Source of the DNA: Streptomyces rishiriensis
GTDB taxonomy: Bacteria; Actinomycetota; Actinomycetes; Streptomycetales; Streptomycetaceae
Reading direction: 5' to 3'
Assembly (NCBI RefSeq): GCF_030815485.1
Contig: NZ_JAUSWV010000002.1
Location: forward strand, 7,192,001-7,256,000
DNA: 64,000 bases
The notes under the pieces were generated by a model, which saw only the letters and a program-made list of their open reading frames with translations, made no database searches and was not told where the DNA came from. The stretch's first letter is position 1; each line of letters starts with the position of its first letter. Shown piece by piece: positions 8,955 to 17,370 of the stretch. A program made the translations under genes and the position numbers.

Positions 8955-10133
8955 ATGCCTGCCACTCGTGCCCTGCCGACCGAGGAAGCCGTCGAGCTCA
9001 TCCAGCTCACGCGCACCCTCGCCGCCAAGGAACTCGCACCCCGGGTCGCCGACGCGGAGGCGGACGGGACGTTCCCCCGGGACGTCTTCCGCACCCTCGG
9101 GCGCAGCGGCCTGCTCGGACTGCCCTTCGCGGAGAAGGACGGCGGGGCGGACCAGCCGTACGAGGTCTACCTCCAGGTGCTGGAGGAGGTCGCCGCGGTC
9201 TGGTCGAGCGTCGCGGTGGGCATCTCCGTGCACGCCCTGTCCTGCTTCCCGCTGGCCCGCTTCGGCACCGAGGAACAGCGGCGCGAGTGGCTGCCGGACC
9301 TGCTGGGCGGCGAGCTGCTCGGCGCGTACTGCCTGTCCGAGCCGCACGCCGGTTCCGACCCGGCGGCCATGCTCACCCGCGCGGTCCGCGAGGGCGACGA
9401 GTACGTGCTCAACGGCACCAAGGCCTGGACCACGCACGGCGGTTACGCCGACTTCTACACGGTCATGGCCCGCACCTCCGACGACCGCGCGCACGGCATC
9501 TCCTGCTTCCTCGTCCCGGCCGGCACCCCGGGGCTCAGCGCCGACCCGCCGGAGCGGAAGATGGGCCTGACGGGCTCGGCGACCGCGACCATGCGGCTGG
9601 AGGACGTCCGGGTGCCCGTCGAGCGCCGGATCGGTCAGGAGGGCCAGGGGCTGAAGATCGCTCTCGCCTCCCTCGACTGCGGCCGCCTCGGCATCTCGGC
9701 CGTCGCCACCGGCCTGGCCCAGGGGGCCCTCGACCACGCGGTGCGCTACGCGCGGGAGCGGGAGACCTTCGGCAAGCCGATCATCGAGCACCAGGGACTG
9801 GCGTTCGTGCTCGCCGACATGGGCGCCGCCATCGAGTCGGCGCGGGCCACCGCGCTGTCCGCCGCCCGGTTGAAGGATCTCGGCCTGCCCTTCACACGGG
9901 AGGCGTCGATCGCCAAACTCGTGGCCACGGACAACGCCATGAAGGTGACCACGGACGCCGTGCAGGTCCTCGGGGGGTACGGATACACCCGCGACTTCCC
10001 GGTGGAGCGCTACATGCGCGAGGCCAAGGTCATGCAGATCTTCGAAGGAACCAACCAGATCCAGCGCATGATCATCTCCCGTGCGCTGGACCGTGACGAG
10101 GGCGGTGTGCTCACCGTCCTCGGCAAGGAGTGA
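8955..10133 (+). CDS. Acyl-CoA dehydrogenase
   Basis: 392 residues from ATG 8955, which has GGAGGT at 8945. The protein has the all-helical N-domain, the FAD-contacting YCLSEPHAGSDPAAM block and the C-terminal VLGGYGYTRDFPVERYMREA region; the catalytic Glu is the one in QIFEGTNQIQR. It oxidises a short or branched acyl-CoA to the 2-enoyl-CoA, passing electrons to ETF. The stop codon overlaps the start region of the following SDR, so the two are translated together. Confidence 0.92.
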   Translation: MPATRALPTEEAVELIQLTRTLAAKELAPRVADAEADGTFPRDVFRTLGRSGLLGLPFAEKDGGADQPYEVYLQVLEEVAAVWSSVAVGISVHALSCFPLARFGTEEQRREWLPDLLGGELLGAYCLSEPHAGSDPAAMLTRAVREGDEYVLNGTKAWTTHGGYADFYTVMARTSDDRAHGISCFLVPAGTPGLSADPPERKMGLTGSATATMRLEDVRVPVERRIGQEGQGLKIALASLDCGRLGISAVATGLAQGALDHAVRYARERETFGKPIIEHQGLAFVLADMGAAIESARATALSAARLKDLGLPFTREASIAKLVATDNAMKVTTDAVQVLGGYGYTRDFPVERYMREAKVMQIFEGTNQIQRMIISRALDRDEGGVLTVLGKE

Positions 10134-10135
10134 TG

Positions 10136-10894
10136 ATGCAGCTCGAGAACACCGCCGCCCTTGTCACCGGCGGTGCGTCCGGCCTCGGCGCGGCCACCGC
10201 GAAGGCGCTCGCCGAGGGCGGTGCCCAGGTTTTCGCCCTCGACCTCAAGGACGGCATCGACAAGGCGCCCGAGGTGCCCGGCGTGACCTATGTGCCCGCC
10301 GACGTCACCGACCCCGAGCAGGTCGGCGCCGCCGTCGCGACCGCGGCGGGCTCCGGTGTCCCGCTGCGCACGGTCGTCAACTGCGCCGGGATCGGCCCGT
10401 CCGCGCGGATCCTCGGCAAGAAGGGCGTCCACGACCTGGGCCTGTACGCCAAGGTGATCCAGATCAACCTGATCGGCACCTTCAACGTGCTCGCGCTCGC
10501 CTCGGAGGCCATCGCCGCGACCGAGGCCGACGCCAACGGCCAGCGGGGTGTCATCGTCAACACCGCCTCCATCGCCGCGTACGACGGCCAGATCGGCCAG
10601 GCCGCCTACTCGTCCTCCAAGGGCGGGGTCGTCGGCCTGACCCTGCCCGCCGCCCGCGACCTCGCGCAGTACGGGATCCGGGTGTGCACCATCGCCCCGG
10701 GGATCGTGGAGACGCCGATGCTGGCGACGGTCTCGGACGAGTTCCGCGCCTCGCTCGCCGAGGGCGTGCCCTTCCCGCGCCGCCTGGCCCGGCCCGAGGA
10801 GTACGCCAGGCTGGCCCTGGCGATCGTCGACCACGACTACCTCAACGGCGAGACCATCCGCATGGACGGCGCCCTGCGCATGGCCCCGCGGTAG
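10136..10894 (+). CDS. Short-chain dehydrogenase, 3-hydroxyacyl-CoA dehydrogenase type-2-like
   Basis: A classical SDR of about 252 residues. The Rossmann loop is TGGASGLGAATA near the N-terminus, the active site has NTASIAAYDG with Tyr-x-x-x-Lys in YSSSKGG, and the APGIVETPM segment is typical of the HSD17B10/3-hydroxyacyl-CoA dehydrogenase type 2 group. It probably oxidises the 3-hydroxyacyl-CoA made after the adjacent dehydrogenase step. Three consecutive start codons (GTG 10130, ATG 10133, ATG 10136) follow AAGGAG; ATG 10136 has the best RBS spacing. Confidence 0.88.
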   Translation: MQLENTAALVTGGASGLGAATAKALAEGGAQVFALDLKDGIDKAPEVPGVTYVPADVTDPEQVGAAVATAAGSGVPLRTVVNCAGIGPSARILGKKGVHDLGLYAKVIQINLIGTFNVLALASEAIAATEADANGQRGVIVNTASIAAYDGQIGQAAYSSSKGGVVGLTLPAARDLAQYGIRVCTIAPGIVETPMLATVSDEFRASLAEGVPFPRRLARPEEYARLALAIVDHDYLNGETIRMDGALRMAPR

Positions 10895-10945
10895 GTCCCC
10901 GCGGTACTCGGCGGCACTTGCCGGTCCCCAGGGTTCTCAGGGCCT

Positions 10946-11731
10946 TCAGGATCTGACCAGGAGCTGGAAGTCGAACGCGTACCGGGACGCGCGGTAGACG
11001 TGCGTCCCGTACTCGACCGGCCGGCCGGTGTCGTCGTACGCCGTGCGCTGCATGGTCAGCAGGGCCGCCCCCTCCTTCTCGGCGAGGAGGCCCGCCTCTT
11101 CGGCGGTGGCGGAGCGGGCACCGATGGTCTGGCGGGCGCTGTGCAGGGTGATGCCCGCCGAGCGCAGCAGCCGGTACAGGCCGGTGGACTCCAGGCGTTC
11201 CGTGTCGAGGTCCAGGAGCGTTGCGGGCAGGTGGTTGCACAGGAATGCGACCGGCTGTCCGTGCGTGGCGCGCAGCCGTTCCAGGCGGACGACGTCGCCG
11301 CCCTCGGGGACGCCGAGCGCGGCGGCCACGTCAGCGGTCGCCGGCACGTGTTCGTTGCGTACGACACGGGTCGTGGGCCCCTGTCCGGCCGCCTCCAGGT
11401 CGTCGTAGAGGCTGCTCAGTTCCAGCGGCCGTTTGACCTGGCTGTGCACGACCTGGGTGCCGACTCCCCGCCGGCGCACCAGAAGTCCCTTGTCGACCAG
11501 GGACTGGATGGCCTGGCGGACTGTCGGGCGGGACAGGCCGAGGCGGGTCGACAGGTCGATCTCGTTGCCGAGGAGATCGCCCGGGGCGAGCGCGCCCTGT
11601 TCGATCGCCGCCTCCAGCTGCTGGGCGAGCTGGTAGTAGAGGGGCACCGGGCTGGTGCGGTCCAGGGCGAAATGCAGCAGGGCGAGCGCGGAGCCGGGCA
11701 CGGCACGGGATCGGTCGCCGGTCTTCGCCAT
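10946..11731 (-). CDS. GntR/HutC-family regulator with UTRA domain (IolR-like)
   Basis: 261 residues. Residues about 25-95 form the GntR winged helix (LSRPTVRQAIQSLVDKGLL, then RRRGVGTQVV), and residues about 110-255 form a UTRA effector-binding domain ending in YRASRYAFDF. UTRA regulators bind sugar phosphates or related small molecules. It lies directly downstream of an iolC remnant and opposite a sugar ABC importer, which suggests it is the inositol-type repressor (IolR) of this region. Inverted half-sites at 12088-12133 are a candidate operator. Confidence 0.88.
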   Translation of the reverse strand: MAKTGDRSRAVPGSALALLHFALDRTSPVPLYYQLAQQLEAAIEQGALAPGDLLGNEIDLSTRLGLSRPTVRQAIQSLVDKGLLVRRRGVGTQVVHSQVKRPLELSSLYDDLEAAGQGPTTRVVRNEHVPATADVAAALGVPEGGDVVRLERLRATHGQPVAFLCNHLPATLLDLDTERLESTGLYRLLRSAGITLHSARQTIGARSATAEEAGLLAEKEGAALLTMQRTAYDDTGRPVEYGTHVYRASRYAFDFQLLVRS

Positions 11732-11848
11732 CGGGCGCCTCCTCGGGTCGGTGGGGTCGGGTCGGCGAGCGAGCGGGGGAGCGGGCGGACGTCGTCGGCA
11801 GGATCGGCCAGGACCGGCCGGACAGGCGGCCGGACAAACGGCCGGATA

Positions 11849-12013
11849 TCAGCCGGATGCGAGGAGTCCCACGGTGGTCCCCGTGCGCCTGTTGCCCTGG
11901 TGCACCGCGAACGTCTCCGTCCGGGTGAGGGGTACGTCCGGGCACAAGGGGTAGAGATCGATCCCGGTTCCACCCACCGTGATCAGGTCCAGTGGCTGGG
12001 CCGACTCGGCCAT
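11849..12013 (-). pseudogene. iolC: Truncated 5-dehydro-2-deoxygluconokinase (iolC) N-terminal remnant
   Basis: A 54-codon open stretch from ATG 12013, preceded by a good GGAGGAG RBS. The start LDLITVGGTGIDLYPL followed by VPLTRTETF is the recognisable first strand and substrate loop of PfkB-family IolC kinases. Where the family continues with a glycine-rich GGSATN-type block, this copy reads HQGNRRTGTTVG and soon stops. The following 117 nt up to the GntR gene contain only degenerate CGGCCGGA repeats. The remaining roughly 270 residues of the kinase are gone. It is therefore a decayed gene whose translation signals are still intact. Confidence 0.65.
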
Positions 12014-12087
12014 GTGCGACGCTCCTCCATGGTGATCGGGGCCTGGCGTCTCCCAGGTGTAGGTCCCGGGGACCCACATGTCAAGAG

Positions 12088-12133
12088 TTTGTACTTACAT
12101 TCGGACCTGATCGTGAAATGATGTCTTAACAAA
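12088..12133. promoter_or_regulatory. Divergent regulatory region with inverted GntR-like half-sites
   Basis: TTTGTACTTACAT (12088-12100) and ATGTCTTAACAAA (12121-12133) are inverted copies matching at 10 of 13 positions. They lie in the unusually A/T-rich centre of the divergent space between the iolC remnant/GntR unit and the ABC importer. A TTGACA hexamer (12137-12142) that could serve the importer follows directly. The layout fits repression of both directions by the GntR protein. Confidence 0.5.
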
Positions 12134-12319
12134 GTATTGACAGTGAGCCCGTCAAGGGATTGGATCCGGCATCAAGCAGCGCACGCCGGGTCCGAGACAC
12201 CTGAACAGTCGCGGATCCGGCCCCATGGCCCCAATCTGATGAGAAACGGGCCCCGGATCCCCGCGATCGCCTTCCCATTTCCCGGCGTTTTCTCCGTCGC
12301 ACAGTGAGGTGCAGGAAAG

Positions 12320-13339
12320 ATGGACAGCTCTTCTCCCTTCCGCTCGAGCAGAATCGCCCCGGTCGTGGCCATGGCCGCGGCGGTGGCCCTGACCCTCGCA
12401 GGCTGCTCCAGCGACTCCGGCGGCAAGAAGTCCGAGGAGAGCGCGGACGGCGCTTCCGCGGGCAAGGCGAGCACCCCGCAGATGACGGTCGCCCTGGTGA
12501 CCCACCAGTCGCCCGGCGACACCTTCTGGGACATCGTCCGCAAGGGCGCCGAGGCGGCCGCCGCCAAGGACAACGTCAAGCTGGTCTACTCCGCCGACCC
12601 GAACGCCGGGAACCAGGCCACCCTGATCCAGAACGCCATCGACCAGAAGGTCGACGGCATCGCGGTCACCCTCGCCAAGCCGGACGCGCTGAAGGACGTC
12701 ATAGCCAAGGCGAAGACCGCGAAGATACCGGTGGTCGGTCTCAACTCCGGTGTCAGCGAGTGGAAGAACCTCGGTCTGATGGAGTTCTTCGGCCAGGACG
12801 AGACCGTGGCCGGCGAGGCGCTCGGCAACCGGCTCAACTCCGAGGGCGCCAAGAAGGCCGTCTGTGTCATCCAGGAGCAGGGCAACATCGGCCTCACCCA
12901 GCGCTGTGCCGGTGTGAAGAAGACGTTCTCGGGGACGACGGAGACCCTGTACGTCAACGGCACCGACATGCCGTCCGTGAAGTCGACGATCACCGCCAAG
13001 CTGAGCCAGGACAAGGCCATCGACTACATCGTCACCCTCGGCGCCCCGTTCGCGCTGACGGCGGTGCAGTCCAAGGCCGACGCGGGCAGCAAGGCGAAGA
13101 TCGCCACCTTCGACCTCAACAAGGACCTGACGAGCGCCATCGACAAGGGCACGATCGCGTTCGCCGTCGACCAGCAGCCCTACCTCCAGGGTTACCTGGC
13201 GATCGACTCCCTGTGGCTCTACAAGAACAACGGCAACTACATGGGCGGCGGCGAGCAGCCGGTGCTGACCGGTCCGGCCTTCGTGGACAAGACCAACGTC
13301 GACGCGGTCGCCTCGTTCGCCGCGAAGGGCACCCGGTGA
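12320..13339 (+). CDS. Sugar ABC transporter substrate-binding lipoprotein
   Basis: 339 residues. A basic N-terminus, a hydrophobic stretch and the lipobox LTLAGC (lipidated Cys29) show export and membrane anchoring. The remainder is a periplasmic-binding-protein type 1 fold (Peripla_BP_4): MTVALVTHQSPGDTFWDIV, later GIAVTLAKPDALK and a hinge near LGAPFALTAV. These proteins capture monosaccharides or cyclitols such as ribose, xylose or myo-inositol. It starts an importer operon and overlaps the permease start. The inositol-type context (GntR, iolC remnant, iolG nearby) makes an inositol or related cyclitol plausible. Confidence 0.88.
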   Translation: MDSSSPFRSSRIAPVVAMAAAVALTLAGCSSDSGGKKSEESADGASAGKASTPQMTVALVTHQSPGDTFWDIVRKGAEAAAAKDNVKLVYSADPNAGNQATLIQNAIDQKVDGIAVTLAKPDALKDVIAKAKTAKIPVVGLNSGVSEWKNLGLMEFFGQDETVAGEALGNRLNSEGAKKAVCVIQEQGNIGLTQRCAGVKKTFSGTTETLYVNGTDMPSVKSTITAKLSQDKAIDYIVTLGAPFALTAVQSKADAGSKAKIATFDLNKDLTSAIDKGTIAFAVDQQPYLQGYLAIDSLWLYKNNGNYMGGGEQPVLTGPAFVDKTNVDAVASFAAKGTR

Positions 13340-14415
13340 TGAGCATGACCCACCATGCCGAGCCGGCGGTGACCACACCGCCGGCCCCCGGCCGCAAGGA
13401 GAGCGACGGCCGGACCAAGCAACGCCCGCTGGCTCTGCGGCTGTTGGCGCGGCCCGAGGTGGGCGTGTTCCTCGGCGCGGTCGCGGTGTACGTGTTCTTC
13501 CTGATCGCGGCGCCGCCGGTGCGCGACGGCAGCTCGATGGCCAACATCCTGTACCAGTCGTCGACGATCGGGATCATGGCGCTGCCGGTCGCGCTGCTGA
13601 TGATCGGCGGCGAGTTCGACCTGTCGGCCGGTGTCGCCGTCATCACCTCGGCGCTCACCGCGTCCATGCTCAGCTACCAACTCACCATGAACGTGTGGGT
13701 CGGTGTCGTCGTCGCCCTGCTGGTCTCCCTCGGGATCGGTTTCCTCAACGGCTGGATGGTGGTCAGGACCGGGCTGCCGAGCTTCCTGATCACGCTGGGC
13801 ACGTTCCTGATCCTCCAGGGTGTCAACCTGGCGGTGACCAAGCTGATCACCACCAACGTGGCCACCGACGACATCAGTGACATGGACGGCTTCGGCCAGG
13901 CGAAGAAGATCTTCGCCTCGTCCTTCGACGTCGGCGGTGTCCAGGTCAAGATCACCATCGTGTACTGGCTGGTCTTCGCGGCCATCGCCACCTGGGTCCT
14001 GCTGCGGACCAGGTACGGCAACTGGATCTTCGCGGTGGGCGGCAACAAGGAGAGCGCCCGGGCGGTCGGCGTGCCCGTGACGTTCACCAAGATCTCGCTG
14101 TTCATGCTGGTCGGATTCGGGGCCTGGTTCGTCGGGATGCACCAGCTGTTCACGTTCAACACCGTGCAGTCCGGCGAGGGCGTCGGCCAGGAGCTGATCT
14201 ACATCTCCGCGGCCGTCATCGGCGGCTGTCTGCTGACCGGCGGCGCCGGTTCGGCGATCGGCCCGGTCTTCGGGGCGTTCATGTTCGGGATGGTGCAGCA
14301 GGGCATCGTCTACGCGGGCTGGAACCCCGACTGGTTCAAGGCCTTCCTCGGCGTCATGCTCCTGGGCGCCGTCCTGATCAATCTGTGGGTCCAGCGCACG
14401 GCCACCCGGAGGTGA
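13339..14415 (+). CDS. Sugar ABC transporter permease (RbsC/BPD_transp_2 family)
   Basis: About 358 residues starting at ATG 13339, whose ATGA overlaps the stop of the binding protein. It has around ten hydrophobic segments, with the family motif region GGEFDLSAGVAVITSALTA and the conserved AVGGNKESARAVGVPV loop. An N-terminal soluble tail of about 40 residues is present. It forms the homodimeric membrane channel for the importer. A GTG at 13336 is an alternative start. Confidence 0.9.
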   Translation: MSMTHHAEPAVTTPPAPGRKESDGRTKQRPLALRLLARPEVGVFLGAVAVYVFFLIAAPPVRDGSSMANILYQSSTIGIMALPVALLMIGGEFDLSAGVAVITSALTASMLSYQLTMNVWVGVVVALLVSLGIGFLNGWMVVRTGLPSFLITLGTFLILQGVNLAVTKLITTNVATDDISDMDGFGQAKKIFASSFDVGGVQVKITIVYWLVFAAIATWVLLRTRYGNWIFAVGGNKESARAVGVPVTFTKISLFMLVGFGAWFVGMHQLFTFNTVQSGEGVGQELIYISAAVIGGCLLTGGAGSAIGPVFGAFMFGMVQQGIVYAGWNPDWFKAFLGVMLLGAVLINLWVQRTATRR

Positions 14416-14420
14416 CCCCC

Positions 14421-15335
14421 ATGACCACCAACGGAACCGGCACACACGGCGCCGTCCTCGCGGACACCGCCCCCCAGGACGGTGTCAGTCCACTCGTCGA
14501 ACTGCGCAACGCGGGCAAGTCCTACGGCAACATCCGGGCCCTGCACGGGGTCGATCTCGGCGTCCGCCCCGGCCAGGTGACCTGTGTCCTCGGTGACAAC
14601 GGCGCCGGCAAGTCGACGCTCATCAAAATCGTCTCGGGACTGCACCAGCACACCGAGGGCGAGTTCCTCGTCGACGGCACCCCGGTGCGCTTCGCCACTC
14701 CGCGCGAGGCCCTCGACAAGGGGATCGCCACCGTCTACCAGGACCTGGCCACGGTGCCCCTGATGCCGGTGTGGCGCAACTTCTTCCTCGGCTCGGAACT
14801 CACCAAGGGTCCCTGGCCCGTGCGCCGGCTCGACATCGACAGGATGAAGAAGACCGCCGACGAGGAACTGCGCAACATGGGCATCGTCCTCGACGACCTC
14901 GAACAGCCCATCGGGACGCTGTCGGGCGGCCAGCGCCAGTGCGTGGCCATCGCCCGCGCCGTCCACTTCGGGGCCCGTGTCCTCATCCTGGACGAGCCGA
15001 CGGCCGCCCTCGGCGTCAAGCAGTCCGGCGTCGTGCTGAAGTACATCGCCGCCGCCCGCGACCGCGGCCTCGGCGTCATCTTCATCACCCACAACCCGCA
15101 CCACGCCTACATGGTCGGCGACCACTTCAGCGTTCTGCGCCTGGGCACCATGGAGCTCTCCGCCTCCCGCGACCAGGTCAGCCTCGAAGAGCTCACCAAC
15201 CACATGGCCGGTGGCACCGAACTCGCCGCTCTCAAGCACGAGTTGGCGCAGGTGCGGGGAGTCGACGTCGAGGAGCTCCCGGAGGAGAAGGACCTGACCG
15301 CGCCCGTGGTGAATCCCGGGGAGAGGATGCCCTGA
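14421..15335 (+). CDS. Sugar ABC transporter ATP-binding protein, single-NBD type
   Basis: About 304 residues from ATG 14421 with a CGGAGGTG RBS. Walker A is GDNGAGKSTL, the signature is LSGGQRQ, and Walker B is VLILDEPTAAL. Only one nucleotide-binding domain is present, unlike the double-NBD ATPases of most ribose-type systems (compare the 495-residue gene at 33076). Single-NBD ATPases of this branch occur in the FrcA-like group. It energises import together with the two preceding gene products. Confidence 0.9.
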   Translation: MTTNGTGTHGAVLADTAPQDGVSPLVELRNAGKSYGNIRALHGVDLGVRPGQVTCVLGDNGAGKSTLIKIVSGLHQHTEGEFLVDGTPVRFATPREALDKGIATVYQDLATVPLMPVWRNFFLGSELTKGPWPVRRLDIDRMKKTADEELRNMGIVLDDLEQPIGTLSGGQRQCVAIARAVHFGARVLILDEPTAALGVKQSGVVLKYIAAARDRGLGVIFITHNPHHAYMVGDHFSVLRLGTMELSASRDQVSLEELTNHMAGGTELAALKHELAQVRGVDVEELPEEKDLTAPVVNPGERMP

Positions 15336-15806
15336 ACGCGCGGCCCGGACCTCCTCGTCCAGCCGCACGCCGACTCGCATATCGACTCGCACATCGACTC
15401 GCACATCGACACCGAGGACCACGTCGAGAGCTCCGGCCCGGTCATGCAGCGCGGGGTGTGTGAACGTCCGTCCGATGTGGCGGAGTTGGAGCCGGTGGCG
15501 ATCGCGGGGCAGCGGCGCAGCGGCTCGGCGTCGAGTCGTCCGCGACCGCGACCGCGACCGCGACCGTGGAGCAGGACATGGGCGCGTGCGAGCCGGACCG
15601 GCTGCCCCTCGCGGTGCGCACCCGGAAGTCGTTGCGCTCCTGCGGGGTCTGAGCCCGCGGCCCCCGGTCACCGGGCGCGTCGCGCCGTCGCCGACAGGCG
15701 GCGGCGCGCCCGCGCTCGTATCGTGGTGGTGCTGGGCCGCATGCGGCCCGTGCCCTCTGGTGCGGCTGGGCCTGCGGCGGAAACCTCCTCATACAGGAGC
15801 GAGCCC
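15336..15806. other. 471-nt intergenic region with short repeats and a hairpin
   Basis: No convincing gene is seen. It holds three tandem copies of a 12-bp unit GACTCGCACATC (15372-15407), a four-fold GCGACC simple repeat near 15545, and an imperfect long G/C hairpin (outer arms CGGGCG 15672-15677 and CGCCCG 15707-15712). The hairpin may end importer transcription or structure the leader of the serine hydrolase gene. Open frames here run into neighbours and have no family features. Confidence 0.5.
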
Positions 15807-17060
15807 ATGACACACCCGTGTATCCGCATGCGCCGGGGGATCGTCGTAGCCGCCGCTGTCGGGGCGCTGGTGGTGCCGGCCGCGGGAGGTGCGGCGACGG
15901 CGCTGCCGTCCTCGGCCCCCACGGCCGCCACCGGAACCGAGCCACCCTCCCCGTCCTCGTCCGGGGACGGCGTCGTCGAACTCACCCCGGCCGTGCAGCA
16001 GCAGGTCGACGAGGCCGTGCAGCGGGTCATGAAGCAGGCGAACGTCCCCGGCGTCAGCGTCGGCATCTGGACGCCCGGCAAGGGCCAGTACGTGAAGTCC
16101 TTCGGCGTCGCCGACAAGAGCACCGGGCGGGCGATGGACCCCGGTCTCTCCATGCGTATCGGCAGCGAGACCAAGACGTTCACCGTCACCGCGGTCCTCC
16201 AGCTGGTCGACGAGGGGAAGATCGGCCTCGACGACACCATCGGCGAGTACATCGACGGAGTGCCGAACGGCGACAAGATCACCCTGCGGCAGCTGGCCGG
16301 CATGCGCAGCGGGCTGTTCAACTACTCGCAGGACGAGGCCTTCTTCAAGGCCCTGACCTCCGACCCGCAGCGGCCCTTCACCCCGCAGCAGCTGCTCGAC
16401 TACTCCTTCAAGCACCCCGTGCTGTTCCCGCCGGGGGAGAAGTTCTACTACTGCAACACCAACCTGATCCTGCTGGGCCTGGTCGTCGAGCAGATGAGCG
16501 GTCAGCATCTCAACGACTACATCCAGGAGCACGTCCTGGACCCGGCGGGGCTGGACCACACCCTGTTCCCCACCGGCAACGAGTTCCCGACCCCGCACTC
16601 CCAGGGCTACACGAACCAGACCGCGACCGGGAAGGTCGAGGACACCGCGGACTGGGACCCGTCCTGGGGCTGGGCGGCCGGCGCGATGATCTCCCGGCTG
16701 GAGGACCTGCGGGTCTGGGCGCGCACCGTGGCCACGGGCGTGCTGCCCGACGGTGAGCGGATGATCAGCCCCGCCACCCAGAAGCAGCGTCTGATCACAC
16801 CGGCGACGCCCATTCCGGGCGCCGGATACGGTCTCGGCATCTTCAACGTGCAGGGGTGGATCGGCCACAACGGCTCGCTGCCCGGCTACGAGTCCCTCAC
16901 CATCTACCTGCCGTCGGCGCGGGCGACCCTCGTCGTCGTGCTGAACACCGACATCAACTACAAGAACGAGGAGCCCAGCACCCTCTTCGGCGACGCGATC
17001 ACCACGATCGTCTCCCCGGACCACATCTTCAATCTGCCGGCGGAACCAGCGGCCAGGTGA
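15807..17060 (+). CDS. Exported serine hydrolase, beta-lactamase/D-Ala-D-Ala carboxypeptidase family
   Basis: 417 residues from ATG 15807 (AGGAG at 15795). Residues 1-35 form a signal peptide with a basic n-region and an Ala/Val core. The class C-type catalytic set is intact: Ser120-x-x-Lys123 (GSETKTFT), Tyr215-Cys-Asn217 and His354-Asn-Gly (GHNGSLPGY). These secreted enzymes act on D-alanyl peptides, esters or beta-lactams. The family (Beta-lactamase, PF00144) is abundant in Streptomyces, and the real substrate cannot be told. The long frame upstream of 15807 is not supported by codon or RBS evidence. Confidence 0.9.
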   Translation: MTHPCIRMRRGIVVAAAVGALVVPAAGGAATALPSSAPTAATGTEPPSPSSSGDGVVELTPAVQQQVDEAVQRVMKQANVPGVSVGIWTPGKGQYVKSFGVADKSTGRAMDPGLSMRIGSETKTFTVTAVLQLVDEGKIGLDDTIGEYIDGVPNGDKITLRQLAGMRSGLFNYSQDEAFFKALTSDPQRPFTPQQLLDYSFKHPVLFPPGEKFYYCNTNLILLGLVVEQMSGQHLNDYIQEHVLDPAGLDHTLFPTGNEFPTPHSQGYTNQTATGKVEDTADWDPSWGWAAGAMISRLEDLRVWARTVATGVLPDGERMISPATQKQRLITPATPIPGAGYGLGIFNVQGWIGHNGSLPGYESLTIYLPSARATLVVVLNTDINYKNEEPSTLFGDAITTIVSPDHIFNLPAEPAAR

Positions 17061-17110
17061 GGACGTTCAGACGGTACGAGGTATGTGCGGTCGTGGACGG
17101 GGAGGGTGAG

Positions 17111-17284
17111 ATGCAGGAGGAAGAGCAGGCCGGCACCGCGGAGGTCCGGCGCCGGGCCCGGTTCGGCGCGCTGCCCGAGCGGGTACGCCCGCAGGACATG
17201 GTCGAGGAGCGGCCGGCCGTCCCGCGGGACCCGGCCCGGGACGCCTACGACCCGGACGAGTTCGCGGTCCGCTACGGCCTGTGA
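17111..17284 (+). CDS. Small conserved hypothetical protein
   Basis: A 57-residue charged protein starting at ATG 17111 with GGAGGG ten bases upstream. The sequence is Glu/Arg-rich with RRRARFGALPERVRPQDMVEE in the middle and an acidic YDPDEF near the end. It has no membrane segment or known domain. I recognise it as a type of short protein often seen downstream of various genes in Streptomyces, but no function is known to me. It is followed by a very strong hairpin, supporting a real transcript end. Confidence 0.6.
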   Translation: MQEEEQAGTAEVRRRARFGALPERVRPQDMVEERPAVPRDPARDAYDPDEFAVRYGL

Positions 17285-17305
17285 ACCGGTGAAGCCGCGA
17301 AACCG

Positions 17306-17346
17306 GTGAGGGGCGGGCGGGGAGTGTCTCCCCGCCCGCCCCTCAC
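17306..17346. terminator. Strong bidirectional hairpin terminator
   Basis: A perfect 18-bp stem (17306-17323 with 17329-17346), extendable by one G-C pair to leave a 3-nt loop TGT. It lies between the small gene ending at 17284 and the convergent iolG-like gene ending at 17371, so it can serve both. Confidence 0.85.
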
Positions 17347-17370
17347 GTGGCGGTGCGTCCGGCAGCGGGC

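Noticed and set aside
15444..15806. An N-terminal extension of the serine hydrolase starting near 15444
   Set aside because: The stretch is Arg/Pro-rich with no export or domain features, while ATG 15807 has an AGGAG RBS and is followed at once by a proper signal peptide.
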